DNA of 64,000 nt from Euglena gracilis (lineage: Eukaryota; Euglenida; Euglenophyceae; Euglenales). Shown piece by piece: positions 60,882 to 64,000 of the stretch (position 1 is its first letter; each line of letters opens with the position of its first letter). The position numbers were made by a program, and so were the translations under genes. Where the stretch lies: the NCBI GenBank assembly GCA_039621445.1, contig CP154956.1:3447873-3511872 (forward strand), in the 5' to 3' direction. The notes beneath the pieces were generated by a model. The model made no database searches. It was not told the DNA's origin and saw only the letters and a list, made by a program, of their open reading frames with translations.

Positions 60882-61022
60882 CAGGCTTTTCTAGCTTTTG
60901 TTTAAGGATCTTGGGAGGGGTCCATCCAGGAGGGAGGCACCTAAACCCTGTACACCCTCCTTACATTGAAGCCCGAGCCCCCCCCCCCCCCGGGGTACTG
61001 CAAACCCTTGAGCAGAAGCCTG
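60882..61022. mobile_element. hAT-type miniature element, 141 bp, 7/8 target duplication
   Basis: GTCATAAA at 60874-60881 and GTCACAAA at 61023-61030. Ends CAGGCTTTTCTAGCTTTTG and TTGAGCAGAAGCCTG. It also contains aaaccctgtacaccctcc, a word found at the right end of the 2404-3464 element. Confidence 0.78.
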
Positions 61023-61703
61023 GTCACAAAGCACACCTTTAAACATACCCGGCACCGACCTTGTCAATACTTCCTTCTGGCACTTTGCGCCGAAATTTAT
61101 TGTCAATTCCATTTTTTTTTTGCCCCAAAATGCCCAAAATTTGGCACTTTTGGCCGTTTTGGGGTCAACATTTTTCGGACACCTGAACGGTGCCACTGTT
61201 TGGGTGGGGGTTGTCCCCCCCTCCTGGACCGGAGGAGGGGGTCCGACCCCCCCACCCTGGCCCACCCAGCCCTGGCGTCCTCGACTGCAGCCAGTCTAAA
61301 TTTGGCAAGTGGAAATCCTAGTGGACCCCCTGGGAGTAGAAATTGAAAAAAAACCAGCAACCGGCACGAAACGCCGGAAAAATTCCCCAAAACCTCCAAA
61401 AAACCCATTTTTGGCAGGTTTCAGCACAATTTGGATCTTTCAGCACAAAAAAAACACACACAGCAAAAACCCGATTTTCAACTTGGCATGCAGTGCTGGA
61501 GGACCCCCCCCCAGGGGAGGGTGGGTCCTAGCTGGTGGCTTCTCCAGTAGCTGGTAAAATGGCTGGCTGCCACCTGCCAAGGGGGGTCAGACGACCCGGG
61601 GAGGGGTACCTGGGACCCCCCAAAAGGGCAATTTTTTCTTACTCTTGAATTTGTTTTTAAAAGATGCAGAAACTACTTCTGTGTGGGCGTCCAAATTTAC
61701 AAA

Positions 61704-62078
61704 ATCGGAGTGATGAGGACCATACCATTGCTTAGCGACCCCGGGGGGGAGGAGGGGGGGGTCACTTTCTGAAAAAAACCAGTCAATCACTTTTTCCGAA
61801 AAAACCAGACAGTCACTTTACCCCCCCCCCCCGGGGGTCGGCCACTCTTCAGGAGGCAATAAAAATTTGCCAAAAAAGTCTCAAAAAATCCAATAAATTT
61901 CCGGCGCTTTCAGCGCCAGGCCAGCCACTTCTTCATTTTCGGGCCAACTTACCCCTGGGGGGGGGGGCACTTGGCCAAAAAACCAGTCGGTCACTCTGAA
62001 AAAACCCGTCAGTCACCCCCCCCCCTTGGGGGTGGGGTAGGACAGGTGTTAAGCAATGGTATGACGAGGACACTCCGT
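61704..62078. repeat. Inverted-repeat element with GGAGTGATGAGGACC.. ends
   Basis: cggagtgatgaggaccatac + cattgcttagcgacc on the left, facing taagcaatggtatgacgagg + acactccg on the right. Inside are repeated ccagtcngtcact blocks, C/G runs and ccggcgctttcagcgcc at about 61901-61917. Target site not determined. Confidence 0.7.
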
Positions 62079-62189
62079 TAGACATAAAAAAGTGTTGTGA
62101 AGCTCAGAAAATCATACAAAACATGAACAAGATGATGACTTCAACTTGGAAGCGTGGGAAACATAATGAAAGTTTCAAGGGATTCTATT

Positions 62190-62400
62190 CCTTGGTGGTT
62201 CTATTCTATTATTCTATTATCTATTATCATATTATCATTGTTATTAATTATCATTATTGATCATTATTAATTATTATTAACTTATATTTTTATTATTAAT
62301 TGATTCATCACTATTATTATAATTATTCAATTAAATTCATCATATAATGTTGTTAACCATTATTCTTTTCTATTCTATTCTTGGTGGTTCAGAAATTGCA
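62190..62400. repeat. AT-rich (TATTA)n tract bounded by ttctatt..ttggtggtt words
   Basis: tattattaatt-type low complexity; cttggtggttctattctatt at the left and ttctattcttggtggttcag at the right are direct repeats around it. Confidence 0.7.
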
Positions 62401-62714
62401 TCCACCAACCCCATCCAAGGCTTTCCCTCTTGCTCAAGCAATGAGCGCTCACCCAAGCACAGGCAACGCGACAAAAAATAAACATACCTCCCCCCTTGGG
62501 TGCTTTACACGGGCCACGGTTGAAAGTCAGTCCAGGAGGGCAACCTTGGGAGGCCATATTTGCACGTTAAAAAGTTCGGGCCATGCACAAAATGGGCCAA
62601 GGAGCCTAAAAATGGGGTGGGGTGGGGCGAGATCGCAAGTTAAGGCCAAAAAAAAAGCCCCGGGGGGGCGTGGGGGGACAAAGACTTTGAACTGGAAAAA
62701 AAAAAAGGAAAAAA

Positions 62715-63620
62715 GATACCCACTTTGAGAGGAAAAAAGGTGCAAATTTTGCAAGCACTGGGAGCCTGGCAGAAAAAATGCCAAGATTGAATTAAACTTC
62801 AGATATGTAAACAGAATCCAAAAAACAATGAACACAAAAAAAAAAGAAACATTTCTGAATATGCCTTGTTTGAAGAAAAAGAAAAGGAAACAGCACCGAC
62901 GTTTAATATTCACTCAAGTCAATTATCACCCGGCTGCAACTGATTGTTGAAAAAAAGCTCAGCTCAAAACTTCAGCATTATCTGAAACGTTTGCGTAAAG
63001 GGAGGCACAAAAAAAAGGAAAACGCGAATAACAGCTCAAAAACGAAAAAGCCTTCCAAAAAAAGAGGTTCAGCAATAAAGGCTCAAACGCACTGCGATGC
63101 TGGAAGCAAATCAGAAAACCAAAAAGAAGAAATGAGGGTGCAAAAAAAAAAACCTGAAAAAGATAAACTGAAAGAATTTCGTAGAGGAAAGAGAAAACAC
63201 GGGGAATCGACTGGTGGGGGGGGGGTGGGGGTGGTATGGGGGTGGTATGGGGGGGGTGGGGGTAATGGTTTTGGGGTGGGGGTATGGTGTTTGATAAATA
63301 TGTTTTTGATATGTTGGGGGTCTGCTGAAAAGGGAGATCCTGTGCCTGCTGTTCAAAAACAAGAAGGAAAAACAGATACCCAACTTTGAGAGGATCAACC
63401 AGGTGCAAATTTTGCAAAGCACTGGTTTAGCAGCCTGCAGCAAGGCAAAATGCCAAGATTGATTAGTTTCAGTAAGCTCCCACTTCAGATGAACCTTGTT
63501 TTTGATCTGACGCTATCGTGTAATCGAGGAACAGAATTGACAAATGAATTTCGGAACTGCCAAATTATACACCAAGCTTGACATTTCTGAATATGCTTGT
63601 TTGAATGCTGCCGGATTCTG
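62715..63620. repeat. Diverged direct duplication
   Basis: Block 62718-62880 (agatacccactttgagagga, gcaaattttgcaagcactgg, atgccaagattgaatt, catttctgaatatgcc) recurs at 63375-63606 with insertions. A GGTATGGGGG-rich tract lies between (63210-63290). No gene seen. Confidence 0.7.
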
Positions 63621-63739
63621 AAAGACACTAACAATTTTGGGCATCTGCTGATTGTGATCAGCATCCCAATCACTTTTTCAATATTCTTCTGTCAATTATC
63701 TGTCGGTTTTCCTGCTCTGTATTTGATTCTGGAAAGAGC

Positions 63740-63853
63740 AACAAAAAAAAAAAACAAAAAAAAAAAGTAAAAAAAAAAAAAAAAAAAAGATGTCTGTGGC
63801 TTGCGAATAATAGCTGAAGAAATCGTCGGTCAAATCTCCAGAAAGAGGTTCAG

Positions 63854-63910
<57 letters not shown>

Positions 63911-63912
63911 AG

Positions 63913-63960
<48 letters not shown>
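63740..63960. repeat. Poly-A tracts near the window end
   Basis: Runs of 10-50 A at 63741-63789 and 63857-63958 with single G interruptions, then a G run. The downstream sequence is too short to say what they belong to. Confidence 0.9.
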
Positions 63961-63966
<6 letters not shown>

Positions 63967-64000
63967 AGGGCGAAATTGACGGACGTTGAAACCAATTCGG

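Noticed and set aside
63740-63960. Poly-A tails of retrocopies
   Set aside because: No recognisable transcript-like sequence precedes either tract and no target duplication can be seen before the window ends.

Overview
The window is nuclear DNA of a eukaryote. There is no prokaryotic gene organisation: coding sequence appears only as short GC-rich exons of about 50-200 bp, separated by introns or intergenic DNA of 1-3 kb. That non-coding DNA is filled with microsatellites, homopolymeric C/G runs and small inverted-repeat transposons. Every exon I can support is on the minus strand. Acceptors are mostly AG followed by G, and several exon ends only make sense with GC or GA donors beside ordinary GT donors. 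One-direction gene arrangement plus GT/GC/GA donors is what is known from dinoflagellates, so I infer a dinoflagellate-like alga or protist. I see no spliced-leader sequence, and the lineage is not proven.

Layout from left to right. 0-9 kb: no firm gene; transposons and simple repeats, with two weak exon candidates. 9.9-14.1 kb (minus): a split FkbM-type methyltransferase gene whose introns hold a 10-bp minisatellite; a very large compound microsatellite lies just upstream of its first recognised exon. 16-21 kb: repeats, two further exon candidates and several inverted-repeat elements. 21.6-36.5 kb (minus): a CorA-like magnesium transporter gene in about eleven exons, reconstructed from the soluble N-terminal domain through the long helix to two hydrophobic segments. 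Its introns carry a nested pair of hAT-type elements, a U2 snRNA fragment and many small elements. 40.4-45.4 kb (minus): four exons that join in phase 0 and look like one unrecognised protein. 46-51 kb: elements, a palindrome between AT-rich microsatellites, and weaker exons including a tandemly duplicated one. 51.5-56.1 kb: one 4.6-kb inverted-repeat structure with arms of about 300 bp. 56.8-59.8 kb (minus): a cysteine-rich, membrane-spanning protein in three exons. 60-64 kb: repeats and poly-A runs.

The most interesting content is the mobile DNA. Two groups of non-autonomous elements are documented by target-site evidence inside the window. The first begins CAGG, ends CCTG and makes 8-bp duplications (hAT-type). 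One 2.6-kb copy has its own empty site preserved in a nearby inverted duplicate and carries a second such element inside it. The second group has ends that are long C and G runs flanked by TA. One copy has an empty site in a paralogous repeat, which proves precise insertion at TA. Otherwise unrelated families from both groups carry a similar GGCGC-TTCG-GCGCC hairpin near their centre. No transposase gene is visible, so all of these would be mobilised from elsewhere.
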